A stretch of DNA of 64,000 nucleotides from CBEULR01 sp965544035 (GTDB lineage Bacteria > Bacillota > Desulfotomaculia > Desulfotomaculales > Desulforudaceae): positions 62,001-126,000 of the forward strand of contig CBEULR010000003.1 in the NCBI GenBank assembly GCA_965544035.1. Reading direction: 5' to 3'. The position numbers and the translations under genes are program-made. Below, piece after piece: positions 27,198 to 35,709 of the stretch. Under the pieces are notes generated by a model. The model did not search any database. It was not told the origin of the DNA and saw only the letters and a program-made list of their open reading frames with translations. Within the stretch, counting starts at the first letter, position 1. Each line of letters starts with the position of its first letter.

Positions 27198-27345
27198 AGA
27201 CCCCCGCCTCACGCTGTTGGGCGGCCCAAACTGAGGAACGAAAGAGGAAACAGATTTCACCGGCGGGGGTCCGCGGCAGCACCGATCGGTGTGCCGTCGT
27301 TTCGGGAGAAACCCCCACCGGCGTTTATTCCGGTTGGACCGGTTC
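27198..27345. terminator. multi-stem convergent intergenic region
   Basis: Three G/C-rich arms, GACCCCCGCC (27198), GGCGGGGGTC (27262) and ACCCCCACCGG (~27309), can pair as first-second or second-third, which are mutually exclusive. A CACCGATCGGTG palindrome and a final CCGGT/ACCGG hairpin with T-rich tail lie between them and the cooS stop. Most likely a bidirectional terminator between two convergent genes. Confidence 0.5.
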
Positions 27346-27349
27346 TATT

Positions 27350-29227
27350 CTAGGCGAGGCCGAGCGCCCCGCGCTTCGCCCTGATATGCGCCAAAGCCAG
27401 GTCGGCCGCTTTATCCGGATCGGTTGCCACAACGAAGCATCCACCCACCAATTCCTTGGCGCCCGCCGTCAACAGTTCGGTTACCCTGCAGCTGCCGAGT
27501 ACAGGCGGAACGGCGCCGAGGATGGTATAGATTCCCGAAGCCACGGCATAAGCGCCGATCGAAATCGCCTTTTCCGACATCCACTCCGGAGCGATGGCCA
27601 CCACCGGCAGGTCGCTGATATCCACATTCAGCACCTTGGCCAGATGGGCCGTCAGGGTGAGGATCCGGCTGATGTCCACGCAGGAACCCATGTGCAAAAC
27701 AGGTGGGATACCCAAGGCCGAGCAAACCCCGGCCAAACCGGGTCCGGCCATGGAGACAGCCTCGGGCCGAAGCAGTCCGTCCTTGGCGCAGGCGATCGCC
27801 GCGCAGCCCGTGCCGACGACAAGCACATCTTCCTCCAGCATCCGGCGGGTGACGGTCAGATGGCTGAAGTCATGTTTGTATTTCGGGTTGTTGCAGCCCA
27901 CCACCGCGGCCACACCCTTGATCGACCCTGATTTTATGGCATCAAGAAGCGGTTCCGGAGTGCCGCCAAGGGCCTCGATGATCGCCTCGACCGAAAAACC
28001 GGCCATGTAATCCGAACTCTCTGCGGGAATACGCACCCTCTCCGGATTACGGTTGGGGAAGTTCTCCACCGCCATCCGGACAATATCCTTGGCCACAGCC
28101 AGCGCGTTGTGCTCGTCAAATTCAACATGCTGCGCGCCGGGGAACTTGGCCTTGGCCGAGGTGGAGATGATCTTGGTGTGATAACACAGGGCCAACTGCG
28201 GCAGGGAGGGCATTATACACTGGATGTCCACGATCATCGCTTCGACCGCACCCGTGACGATGGCCAACTCCTGCTGCAGGAAGTTGCCGGCAACCGGGAC
28301 GCCGTGCCGCATCAGGATTTCGTTTCCGGTACAGCACATCCCGCAGACGTTGATTCCGGACGCGCCCTTGCTTTCGGCGAGTGCCAGCATATCCGGCTCA
28401 AGGGCGGCAGCCACCACGATTTCGGAAAGGCTGGGCTCGTGTCCGTGCAGGATGATGTTCACGTGGTCTTCCTTTAACACGCCGAGGTTGCTCCGGCCCC
28501 GCACCGGCTGTGGCGTCCCGAACAGCACATCGGACACCTCCGTGGCGATCATGGAACCGCCCCAACCATCGCCCAGCGAAGTCCGTAAGCCTTGGAGCAC
28601 CAGACCGGCGTAGTCCGTATCCACCCCCATATTGGTACGGTGCATGCTCTCCACGATTTCCCAGTCAATTCCCCGTGGCACGATGCCCAACCTATTCCAC
28701 TTGGCGCGGCGCGGCTCTGGAGCCCGGCCTATAAAGCCGAGGTCCCCCTTGACACAACCGAACTCATCCAGAAGATAATCGGATACCGCAAGCGCAATCT
28801 CATTGGTTTCCCGGCTTTCGGTGGCGATACCCAGCTCTTCCGCCAGTGCCTTTAATTTGGCCTCGTCCTTCACCGCATAATCCCGCACCTCGCCGCGCGC
28901 CGCGAGATTTAGAGTCAGGGCCAGGCCTCGCCCGTGGTCCGAGTGTGCCGCCGCTCCGGCCGCAATCGCCCGGAGAAGGTTCCGTGCCACGATGGTATCC
29001 GCCGTCGCCCCGCAGACGCCCCGCTTATCCTGTCCGGGGGGAATCCGGCAGGGTCCCATGTTGCAGATCCTGCAGCACACCCCCTGACTGCCAAACTCAC
29101 ACTGCGGTTCCTGTGCCGCCAACCGCTCCCAAACGAGTTGCACACCGTCACGTTCAGCCTTTTCAATCATCGCCAACGTTGCCCGATCCGCACTTTTTTC
29201 CATTGTTCCTTGTTTTATCCTGTTCAT
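27350..29227 (-). CDS. cooS: anaerobic Ni-Fe carbon monoxide dehydrogenase catalytic subunit
   Basis: 625 residues from ATG 29227, with AAAGGAGGT 9 nt upstream; the frame extends further but the extra part looks non-coding. It oxidises CO to CO2. The N-terminal Cys cluster FGSQGVCCRICNMGPCRI plus GVCGA binds the D and B [4Fe-4S] clusters. The C-cluster ligands are in GHEPSL (His), GMCCTGNE, VGCNNPK, VGTGCAAIA and MGSCVDISR. Divergent from cooC, which serves its nickel site. No acetyl-CoA synthase (acsB) lies in the window, so this is a stand-alone or distant copy, possibly for CO detoxification or energy. Confidence 0.95.
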   Translation of the reverse strand: MNRIKQGTMEKSADRATLAMIEKAERDGVQLVWERLAAQEPQCEFGSQGVCCRICNMGPCRIPPGQDKRGVCGATADTIVARNLLRAIAAGAAAHSDHGRGLALTLNLAARGEVRDYAVKDEAKLKALAEELGIATESRETNEIALAVSDYLLDEFGCVKGDLGFIGRAPEPRRAKWNRLGIVPRGIDWEIVESMHRTNMGVDTDYAGLVLQGLRTSLGDGWGGSMIATEVSDVLFGTPQPVRGRSNLGVLKEDHVNIILHGHEPSLSEIVVAAALEPDMLALAESKGASGINVCGMCCTGNEILMRHGVPVAGNFLQQELAIVTGAVEAMIVDIQCIMPSLPQLALCYHTKIISTSAKAKFPGAQHVEFDEHNALAVAKDIVRMAVENFPNRNPERVRIPAESSDYMAGFSVEAIIEALGGTPEPLLDAIKSGSIKGVAAVVGCNNPKYKHDFSHLTVTRRMLEEDVLVVGTGCAAIACAKDGLLRPEAVSMAGPGLAGVCSALGIPPVLHMGSCVDISRILTLTAHLAKVLNVDISDLPVVAIAPEWMSEKAISIGAYAVASGIYTILGAVPPVLGSCRVTELLTAGAKELVGGCFVVATDPDKAADLALAHIRAKRGALGLA

Positions 29228-29358
29228 TCTGCTCTTACCTCCTTTGCAACCCAATTGCGCCCAAAATCGGCTAATTTCAGCATTACTTACAAATTCCTGG
29301 CTTGATTTGTAAAATGTGGTGTTCTTACTATTCGTGCTTATCTTCAAATTTCCTGCCA

Positions 29359-29383
29359 TTTTTGTGAACTGGATGCACAAAAA
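29359..29383. promoter_or_regulatory. palindrome between cooS and cooC
   Basis: Perfect 8-bp arms TTTTTGTG / CACAAAAA with a 9-nt spacer, 130 bp upstream of cooS and about 90 bp upstream of cooC. The TTGTG...CACAA arms recall Rex or CRP/FNR-type operators, but the spacing (19 bp overall) does not match either consensus exactly. Probably a shared operator. Confidence 0.45.
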
Positions 29384-29472
29384 TGCAGAGATTTTGCAGG
29401 AGTCGGCTTTAGGCATAGCTAATATATAAATCAGCCGGAAATACCACGGAATATCGGGAGGAATGTCGAGTT

Positions 29473-30222
29473 ATGAAGATAGCCGTTGCCGGAAAAGGCG
29501 GGGTGGGTAAGACCAGCATCAGTGCCGGGCTGGTCCGGCTGTATGCTTCAAGAGGACCGGTATGGGCGGTGGATGCCGACCCGGATGCCTGCCTGGCCTG
29601 GGCGCTCGGCATCCCGGAAGAAGATTCCGCCCGGCTAACGCCGTTCTCGGAGATGCGCGCGGTAATGAAGCAGCGCCTCGGCGGGGACGGCGGGTACCTG
29701 ATTCTGAATCCGAAAGTGGATGATCTCCTTGAAGAGTACGCTCTGGTGCGGGGGAACATCCGCCTGATCCGGATGGGCGGGCTGAAGAAGGGCGGCGCTG
29801 GCTGTTACTGCCACGAAAACGCCTTTCTGAACGCGGTTATCACGTCCGTTCTGGTGGATAAAGGCGAAACCGCCGTAATCGATCTCGCCGCCGGTGTCGA
29901 GCAGTTGTCCCGCGGCGCGGCACGGGGCGTGGACGTCCTGCTCGTGGTCGGCGAACCAACGCGGGCCGCAGTGTCTACGGCCCGCAACATCTGTTCATTA
30001 GCGGAGGATTTGGGAATCAAAAAGATCGGCTGGGTGGCAAACAAGGTACGCAACGATGCCGACCGGAATTTTGTCCGCGAATGGGCCGGAGAATACCCTG
30101 TATGGGGCTACATCAGCCGGCATCCGGAATTTGAGGGGCAGGCCGTGCAAGCCGACGGCGTTTCCCCCCTCCCGCCCGCTTTTCTGGAGGAATTGCGAGG
30201 TATAGCAGCGAGTATTGAGTAG
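29473..30222 (+). CDS. cooC: CooC-type nickel-insertion ATPase
   Basis: 249 residues. Deviant Walker A GKGGVGKTS at residues 8-16 places it in the MinD/ParA-like group. GAGCYCHENA near 115 gives the CxC metal-binding motif of CooC that holds Ni at the dimer interface; VANKV near 195 is the base-binding motif. It loads nickel into the C-cluster of CooS. Its location, divergent and adjacent to cooS, fits exactly. Confidence 0.92.
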   Translation: MKIAVAGKGGVGKTSISAGLVRLYASRGPVWAVDADPDACLAWALGIPEEDSARLTPFSEMRAVMKQRLGGDGGYLILNPKVDDLLEEYALVRGNIRLIRMGGLKKGGAGCYCHENAFLNAVITSVLVDKGETAVIDLAAGVEQLSRGAARGVDVLLVVGEPTRAAVSTARNICSLAEDLGIKKIGWVANKVRNDADRNFVREWAGEYPVWGYISRHPEFEGQAVQADGVSPLPPAFLEELRGIAASIE

Positions 30223-30384
30223 GCGAAAGAGTCCCACACTTGAAACGTATCAGCCGGGTTTATCCTCTCCTCCGGCTTGACTATTCAACTGTGGGCGCTA
30301 CGGCAAATGCCGGAGCGCTTTCTGAGCCCGGTTGGGTGTTTATGCGCTAAGATGTGCCCGAACCGGCCCGGACGGCCAACGGCA

Positions 30385-30410
30385 AAAGGCGCCCGCCGAT
30401 GGGCGCCTTT
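30385..30410. terminator. intrinsic terminator after ABC permease
   Basis: Perfect 10-bp stem AAAGGCGCCC / GGGCGCCTTT with a 6-nt loop. It can serve either strand, and lies just past the permease stop on the minus strand. Confidence 0.75.
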
Positions 30411-30439
30411 ACCGGCCGAAGTATAGACGGGCCGCCGAT

Positions 30440-31582
30440 TCAACTAACCCGATACCCGAATATCACGAACGCGGCCAGCAGAATGAGGCCCAACACCAGC
30501 CAGACCTTGCCGCCGCCCAGGCGCTCCCAGGGCAGCGTCATCTCCCCGGCGTCCCGCTTGCGCCAGTGGATCAGGCCGTTGGCGGCCAGCCAGAAACCCG
30601 CCCCCACCGCCAGGTAGCCCAGGACCAGGCCCACCGGACCGGGGTCCAGCGTGTCCTCGATGAGCGGACCACCGAGGAGCGCAAAGCACACCCCGACCCC
30701 CAGCTTGAAGAAACCCTCCAGTTTGCTGAACATGAGGACTTCCCCGTTGTGCTCCATCTGGTTCCGGATGAAAAGATGCCGGGCCAGGAGATAGATACCG
30801 GTCGTGGCGGCCAGGATCAGCGTGTAAACCAGGGCCAGATGATAGCGCAGGCCGCCGAAGTCCCAACGGTCGATGGGGTGCCCGTCAAGGACATAGGTGG
30901 GCACGGTCAGCAGCACACCGACATTCAGCAGTGTATCGTAGAGCCGCCAGCCCTCCACAAGCCAGCAGTCGAGGTTCAGGGCGATCAGCCCGCTGAAACC
31001 GAGCGGGAAGAAGAGAAAGATCAGGCCCAGGATGCCGCCGCCCCAGGTGGTGCCGCTCAGGGTGGCGATCAGCAGGGTGAAGCTGAGTGTGAACGCGGCC
31101 ACCACCAGGAAACGCAGCAGCCAGGCCCCGATCGTGGCCATAGTGAAAGGAAAGGGCACCGCGGGGTGGGCCGCCATCAGCAGCGCCATCACCAGGGCAT
31201 TGACCACCAGCACCGCGGTCACAAAGCCCAGACCGAGGATGAATTTATGGGCAAACACCTGGCGGCGCCCATAGGGCATTGCCAGCAGCAGGTCGTAGGT
31301 GCGCTGATCCCGCTCCACTCCCACCAGTACGGCGCCCAGCACCAAAATGAATAATACCGTCAGCATCCCGGGCCCCGAGCCGAACTGCAGGAGGTCCACG
31401 GCATTGTGCATCCCGTACCGCACACCATGCTCCAGGTACTGCTTATAGATCAGAATGTCCCTCAGAAAAACATAACTGCTCGCGAAGGTAAAATAGCCCG
31501 CAAACAGGGCGCACAGCATGGCCACCCCCCGCCACTCTTTCCACAGCAGGGTCCGGTCAGGCCACAATGTCGTCAAACGCAT
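30440..31582 (-). CDS. ABC-2 type transporter permease
   Basis: 380 residues with about eight membrane helices. The phrase VERDQRTYDLLLAMPYGRRQVFAHKF near 95 is typical of ABC-2 export permeases. Two-part layout with a large hydrophobic middle and a further pair of helices at the C-terminus. It overlaps the ATPase gene by 26 nt and is the last gene of the GntR-ATPase-permease operon. Such YtrA-controlled exporters respond to cell-wall antibiotics; the actual substrate is unknown. Confidence 0.85.
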   Translation of the reverse strand: MRLTTLWPDRTLLWKEWRGVAMLCALFAGYFTFASSYVFLRDILIYKQYLEHGVRYGMHNAVDLLQFGSGPGMLTVLFILVLGAVLVGVERDQRTYDLLLAMPYGRRQVFAHKFILGLGFVTAVLVVNALVMALLMAAHPAVPFPFTMATIGAWLLRFLVVAAFTLSFTLLIATLSGTTWGGGILGLIFLFFPLGFSGLIALNLDCWLVEGWRLYDTLLNVGVLLTVPTYVLDGHPIDRWDFGGLRYHLALVYTLILAATTGIYLLARHLFIRNQMEHNGEVLMFSKLEGFFKLGVGVCFALLGGPLIEDTLDPGPVGLVLGYLAVGAGFWLAANGLIHWRKRDAGEMTLPWERLGGGKVWLVLGLILLAAFVIFGYRVS

Positions 31583-32456
31583 AGCCGAGCCCTCCCATCC
31601 GGTAAGTGAAGATGTCCTCCAGCGATAGATCTATGTCGTCCAGCAGAATCGGATCATATTTGCGCAGTTCCGCCTTGACGCCCTCCAGGTTCTCCTTGAC
31701 CACAATGGTGTACACCCGGCCCTGCCGTTCCACCTTCAGAATCTCGGGCCGCCCGGCAAAATCGGCGGGCAGCTCGGTATCAAAGGCTACCTGGATCTTG
31801 CGGATGTTGCTCTTCATCTCCTCCAGGCTCTCGTCAAACAGCAGCCGGCCCTGGTGCAAAATGCCCACGTGATCGCAGATCCGCTCCAGCTCATGCAACT
31901 GATGCGTGGCGATGAAGATCGTGGTCCCATGCTGCGCCACCTCGTCCATGAGAATGCTCAGCACCTGGCGCCGCAGCACCGGATCCAGACCCGAGGTCGG
32001 TTCGTCAAGCACCAGCAGCGCGGGCATCAGCGACAGGTTCAGGAGCACGGCCAGCTGCGTGCGCATCCCCTTGGAGAGCTTGGAAACCTTGCGCTTCTCG
32101 GGCAAGTCGAATATCCGGCGGAGCGCGGCAAAGCGCTGCTCGTTCCAGTGCGGGTAGGTCTCCCGGTAGAGCCGGACCATGTCCCGCACCTGAAAATAGG
32201 GGTAATAGTCCTGGTAATCGGCCACATAGCCCACCCGGTTCTTGACGGCCGGCGCGGCATGCACATCCTGCCCGTCAATCAGCACCCGCCCGCTGCTGGG
32301 CAGCAGCACGCCCATCATGGTCTTAATCAGTGTGGTTTTCCCGGCGCCGTTCGGCCCGATGAGCCCGAAAACCGTGCCCGGCTTCACATGCAGGCTCACA
32401 TCATCGAGCGCCCGAAAGCCATCGAAGTCCTTACTCAAATGCTCAATCTGAATCAT
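31557..32456 (-). CDS. ABC transporter ATP-binding protein
   Basis: 299 residues. Walker A GPNGAGKTT near 34, signature LSKGMRTQLAVLLNLSLMPALLVLDEPTSGLDP near 135 (SKGM instead of the usual SGGQ), H-loop ATHQ near 190, and a ~80-residue C-terminal tail common in drug and lantibiotic exporters. Start ATG 32456 overlaps the GntR stop by 4 nt and the end overlaps the permease by 26 nt, so the three are co-translated. Confidence 0.9.
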   Translation of the reverse strand: MIQIEHLSKDFDGFRALDDVSLHVKPGTVFGLIGPNGAGKTTLIKTMMGVLLPSSGRVLIDGQDVHAAPAVKNRVGYVADYQDYYPYFQVRDMVRLYRETYPHWNEQRFAALRRIFDLPEKRKVSKLSKGMRTQLAVLLNLSLMPALLVLDEPTSGLDPVLRRQVLSILMDEVAQHGTTIFIATHQLHELERICDHVGILHQGRLLFDESLEEMKSNIRKIQVAFDTELPADFAGRPEILKVERQGRVYTIVVKENLEGVKAELRKYDPILLDDIDLSLEDIFTYRMGGLGYAFDDIVA

Positions 32457-32845
32457 TGGTCACCCTCCCCCAGCTTCAGTTCGCGCCGCAATTCGGCCAG
32501 CATCTCGCCGATCTCGGTGGACGTCAAACCCATGTAGTGCGCCTCGATCAGCAGTGCGCGCAGGTCCTCCCGCAGCCGGGACCGCTGCCTCGTGTCGGCC
32601 CGGGGCCGGTGGTCCGCGCGGACATAGGTTCCCTTCCCCTGCACGTTTTCGATGATCCCCTGCCGCTCCAGCTCCCGGTAGGATTTCTGTACCGTGTTCG
32701 GGTTGATCATCAGCTGCACGGCCAGCTCCCGCACCGAGGGCAGCCGGTCGCCCGGCCGGAGCACCCCGGTGAGCACGGCTTCCTTCACCCCCTGCACCAG
32801 TTGCAGGTAGATCGGCGTACTGCTGCGCTGGTCAATGGTAAACAC
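32453..32845 (-). CDS. GntR-family repressor, YtrA subfamily
   Basis: 130 residues from GTG 32845 with AAGGTGAGG upstream. Winged HTH at 5-75 (TPIYLQLVQGVKEAVLTGVLRPGDRLPSVRELAVQLMINPNTVQKSYRELERQGII in family order) followed by a short 50-residue helical dimerisation tail typical of YtrA. First gene of the ABC operon and overlapping it; a perfect operator palindrome lies just upstream, so it is very likely autoregulatory. Confidence 0.9.
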   Translation of the reverse strand: MFTIDQRSSTPIYLQLVQGVKEAVLTGVLRPGDRLPSVRELAVQLMINPNTVQKSYRELERQGIIENVQGKGTYVRADHRPRADTRQRSRLREDLRALLIEAHYMGLTSTEIGEMLAELRRELKLGEGDQ

Positions 32846-32870
32846 AGCCTCACCTTCCCCGCACATAGAA

Positions 32871-32899
32871 TAAGTGTACTATTACATATAGTACACTTA
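32871..32899. promoter_or_regulatory. GntR/YtrA operator palindrome
   Basis: Perfect 12-bp inverted repeat TAAGTGTACTAT / ATAGTACACTTA separated by 5 nt, 25 bp upstream of the GntR start. AGTGTACTA-type palindromes are the usual YtrA-subfamily sites. Confidence 0.8.
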
Positions 32900-33066
32900 G
32901 TACGGCTCAAGAATATCACCCTTTTAACCACGTGTCAACTACCAATCACAGAAAGAAAATGGTTCCTTTTTTTGTCTTCACGTCCTTAATGTTCCGCGGC
33001 TTAATGGCATAAGCCCGGAAACAAGATGGCAAATTAATACCAAATCAGCTAACAGGAGGCATCAAT

Positions 33067-33795
33067 ATGCACCAGACACCGCCACCAGAAATCCAAACCG
33101 CCATGACCAACCTGTCCAACTTCCAGGGCAGATTCAATCTGGACAAGTCCGGTTTCAATCCCAAGATGCCGGGACACTCCACCGATCACAAGATGATCAG
33201 CCGCCAGGAGCCCCGCACGGTCAAGAAGATCGGCTGCGGAATCAGTCTCCCGGAGGAGGTCCGGCACGAAATGGCCCTCATGCTGGACGACCACCAGTGT
33301 GCGCTGACGGTTGCCCTGCATCAGTACCAGAAGCACCACTGGATGAGTGAGGGCGCGGAGGGCTTCATCAGCCTGCACGAACTGCTTGAAGAACACATCG
33401 AGAAGACCATCAAACATATCGATTCCATCGGTGAAAGAGTGGCGCGCCTCGGCGGTGTTCCCACCGCCCACCCGCTGACCCAGCACGACCTGTCCTACAT
33501 CAAGCACGAACCGGAAGGCCGCTACTCGATCCGCGATTTCCTCCGGAACGACCTGGAACACGAACTGAAGATCCAGCAGATGCTGCGGGGCACGATCAGC
33601 CGGGCGCACGAGCTTAAAGACTGGGGCACCGTGGCAGTGCTGGAGGAAGTCCTCCGTGACCGGGAAGACCTGGGCTACCATCTGTACAGCGTTCTGGAGG
33701 ACGATAGTCTGGTGCGCGGCATGACCCATCTGCTGGACAAGACCTACGACCGGTCCGGCGACCGCCCGATGGATCCCTCAACGAAACTGCAGTAA
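33067..33795 (+). CDS. Dps/ferritin-like iron-storage protein
   Basis: 242 residues, longer than typical Dps (~150-180). The core motif HQYQKHHWMSEGAEGFISLHELLEEH...HIDSIGERVARLGGVP near 80-135 matches the Dps ferroxidase signature. It carries an extra N-terminal ~60 residues. Dps oxidises and stores iron and protects DNA. ATG 33067 has CAGGAGG upstream. Followed by a tiny Lys-rich gene. Confidence 0.85.
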   Translation: MHQTPPPEIQTAMTNLSNFQGRFNLDKSGFNPKMPGHSTDHKMISRQEPRTVKKIGCGISLPEEVRHEMALMLDDHQCALTVALHQYQKHHWMSEGAEGFISLHELLEEHIEKTIKHIDSIGERVARLGGVPTAHPLTQHDLSYIKHEPEGRYSIRDFLRNDLEHELKIQQMLRGTISRAHELKDWGTVAVLEEVLRDREDLGYHLYSVLEDDSLVRGMTHLLDKTYDRSGDRPMDPSTKLQ

Positions 33796-33823
33796 CAAGC
33801 AGTTCCATAAGGAGGTGTCACCA

Positions 33824-33952
33824 TTGGCGAAAAAGAAGAAGCGCAAGGCTGCGGAACCGCAGCTCGCCGCAGGGGCCGACCTTGCCCAAGCGGGCAAAAA
33901 GGAACGGAAGAAGGCCCTGGAAGCCGATGCTGAAACCATTGTTCAGGAATAG
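33824..33952 (+). CDS. 42-residue Lys-rich protein after dps
   Basis: TTG start at 33824 with a near-perfect AAGGAGGTG 7 nt upstream, in a continuous frame ending at TAG 33950. The product begins MAKKKKRKAAEPQ and contains GKKERKKALEADAE, so it is highly basic in its first half. It is too short for ordinary gene calling. It follows dps by 28 bp and precedes a hairpin, so the two are likely co-transcribed. Possibly a small DNA-associated partner of Dps; this is speculation. Confidence 0.65.
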   Translation: MAKKKKRKAAEPQLAAGADLAQAGKKERKKALEADAETIVQE

Positions 33953-33960
33953 TCTCGGAC

Positions 33961-33998
33961 GCCAAGAGGGCTCGCGTGTGTAAAAGAGCCCTCTTGGC
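33961..33998 (+). terminator. hairpin after the small Lys-rich gene
   Basis: Perfect 13-bp stem GCCAAGAGGGCTC / GAGCCCTCTTGGC with a 12-nt loop, 8 bp past the stop. There is no T-run after it. Confidence 0.6.
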
Positions 33999-34203
33999 AT
34001 CATCGATCCGCTTCTCCTTCACTTGCCGGCCGCATCCCTCGCCCATCTCTTCCCCGAATCTCCAAAAATAACAACGCTTTCCCTTCGAAGTGAAAAAGTA
34101 ATCCCCGTTTTGGGGACCATTTTTGTGGGCGGCATAGGAAAAGCTGACTAGTACAGCGAATACTTGAAACTTGATGTCTCCGGGAAGGGGTGGCCATACA
34201 ACA

Positions 34204-35709
34204 ATGACGCAAGAATCGTGGACTCCCCCGGCGAACTATAAATGGCACGCCCTGGCCGCAGTCGCCGTAGGCAGCTTTATGGCCCCGCTCAACGGGAGCA
34301 TCATCAACATCGCCCTGCCAAGCATCACCTCGTATTTTTCGGTCAACTTGGTCACGGCCGAATGGGTGATCATGTCCTACCTCCTGGTTATCTCCGGCCT
34401 GCTTCTGACCTACGGCCGCTTGGGGGATATGATCGGGCACAAACCAGTGTACGTCGGCGGTTTTGCGGTCTTCACGGTGGGTGCCACGCTCTGCGGGCTG
34501 GCTCCCAGTATTGAAATGCTGATCGCCTCCCGTGTGCTCCAGGGACTGGGCGGCGGGATGATGTTCGCCATCGGTCCGGCCATTATCACCTCGGCCTTCC
34601 CCCCGCAAGAACGCGGGAAAGCACTGGGAATCCTCGGCATGGTCGTTGCCGCGGCTCTGGCCACCGGACCGGCGCTGGGCGGGCTGTTGGTCGGGCTGTT
34701 TGACTGGCGGGCGGTCTTTTATATTAACCTTCCGATCGGTCTTTTCGGCACGATCTGGGCGGCGCGTATTCTTTTGTGGAGGAGGCAGCAGACAAAACAG
34801 AACTTTGACTTTCTCGGGGCGGGGCTCTTTTCGGCCGGGCTGACCATACTGCTTCTGGTCTTGAGCCAGGGCCAGAGTTGGGGCTGGGATTCGCCGAAGA
34901 CCCTGATTCCGGCCGCCGGGGCATTGGTCCTCCTCGCCCTGTTCATACTGGTCGAGCTGAGAATCCCCCACCCGATGCTCGACCTGTCCCTGTTTAGAAA
35001 CAGGCTCTTTTCCGCCGCGAACATCTCGGCGCTGATCAACTTCATGGCGCAGTTTGCCGTGTACTTCCTCTTCCCCTTCTATCTTCTGGATATGCGTCAG
35101 CTGCCGCCGCAGCAAGCCGGCATTCTTATGATGGTTTCCCCGCTGGTCATCTTCGTGATCGCCCCGATAGCCGGTTCCCTGTCCGACCGCATCGGTTCCC
35201 GCCTGCTGAGTTCGACGGGCATGGGTCTGATCACCGTCAGTCTTCTCATCCTCAGCCGGGCGCAGCTTGACACGCCGATCCCGCTGTTGGCGCTTAATTT
35301 CGCCCTGATGGGCCTCGGGGTCGGGCTCTTTCAGTCCCCGAACAACAGCGCGATTATGGGGTCGGTACCGCGGCATCGTCTGGGCATCGCGTCCGGAATG
35401 CTGGCGACTATGCGCAATGTGGGGATGGTAATGGGTATCGCGGTGGCCGGGGCGGTGTTTGCGATCCGGGAGGCGCACCACTTCTCCGCACTGGGTGCCG
35501 CCGGCCTGTCGGGCACAGCACTCACCACCCAGGCGTTCACGGCGGCAATGCAGGACACATTTCTTGTGGGGGCCGGTCTGGCCGCGGTCGGCGTAATCAC
35601 TTCCCTGATCAGAGGCAGCGACCCGCGCGGGCGGCAGGAGTCGGACACCGTACCCGCCGGGAGACCGCAACCGCAGCCGGCGGCATCAGGGTCCCGCCGC
35701 ACCCGCTGA
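34204..35709 (+). CDS. DHA2-family MFS drug exporter (14-helix)
   Basis: 501 residues, 14 predicted helices, EmrB/QacA type. Motifs: LNGSIINIALPSI near 20 (usual LDxTIVNVALP, with Asn in place of Asp), GRLGDMIGHKPVYVGG near 75 (motif A), and LQGLGGGMMFAIGPAIITSAFPPQERGKALG near 115-145. Start ATG 34204 with GAAGGGGTGG upstream. Proton-driven export of toxic compounds is expected. The loss of the acidic residue in the first helix could alter proton coupling. Confidence 0.9.
   Translation: MTQESWTPPANYKWHALAAVAVGSFMAPLNGSIINIALPSITSYFSVNLVTAEWVIMSYLLVISGLLLTYGRLGDMIGHKPVYVGGFAVFTVGATLCGLAPSIEMLIASRVLQGLGGGMMFAIGPAIITSAFPPQERGKALGILGMVVAAALATGPALGGLLVGLFDWRAVFYINLPIGLFGTIWAARILLWRRQQTKQNFDFLGAGLFSAGLTILLLVLSQGQSWGWDSPKTLIPAAGALVLLALFILVELRIPHPMLDLSLFRNRLFSAANISALINFMAQFAVYFLFPFYLLDMRQLPPQQAGILMMVSPLVIFVIAPIAGSLSDRIGSRLLSSTGMGLITVSLLILSRAQLDTPIPLLALNFALMGLGVGLFQSPNNSAIMGSVPRHRLGIASGMLATMRNVGMVMGIAVAGAVFAIREAHHFSALGAAGLSGTALTTQAFTAAMQDTFLVGAGLAAVGVITSLIRGSDPRGRQESDTVPAGRPQPQPAASGSRRTR

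Noticed and set aside
27198..27280. Possible 4.5S or other housekeeping RNA
   Set aside because: The G/C arms resembled a small structured RNA, but the conserved SRP loop sequences are absent.
29228..29416. N-terminal extension of CooS
   Set aside because: The frame is open but has no homology to CooS and lies upstream of a strong ribosome site at the chosen start.
34000..35670. 556-residue minus-strand frame
   Set aside because: It is antisense to the MFS exporter, dominated by Arg/Gln/Gly/His, with no recognisable domain.
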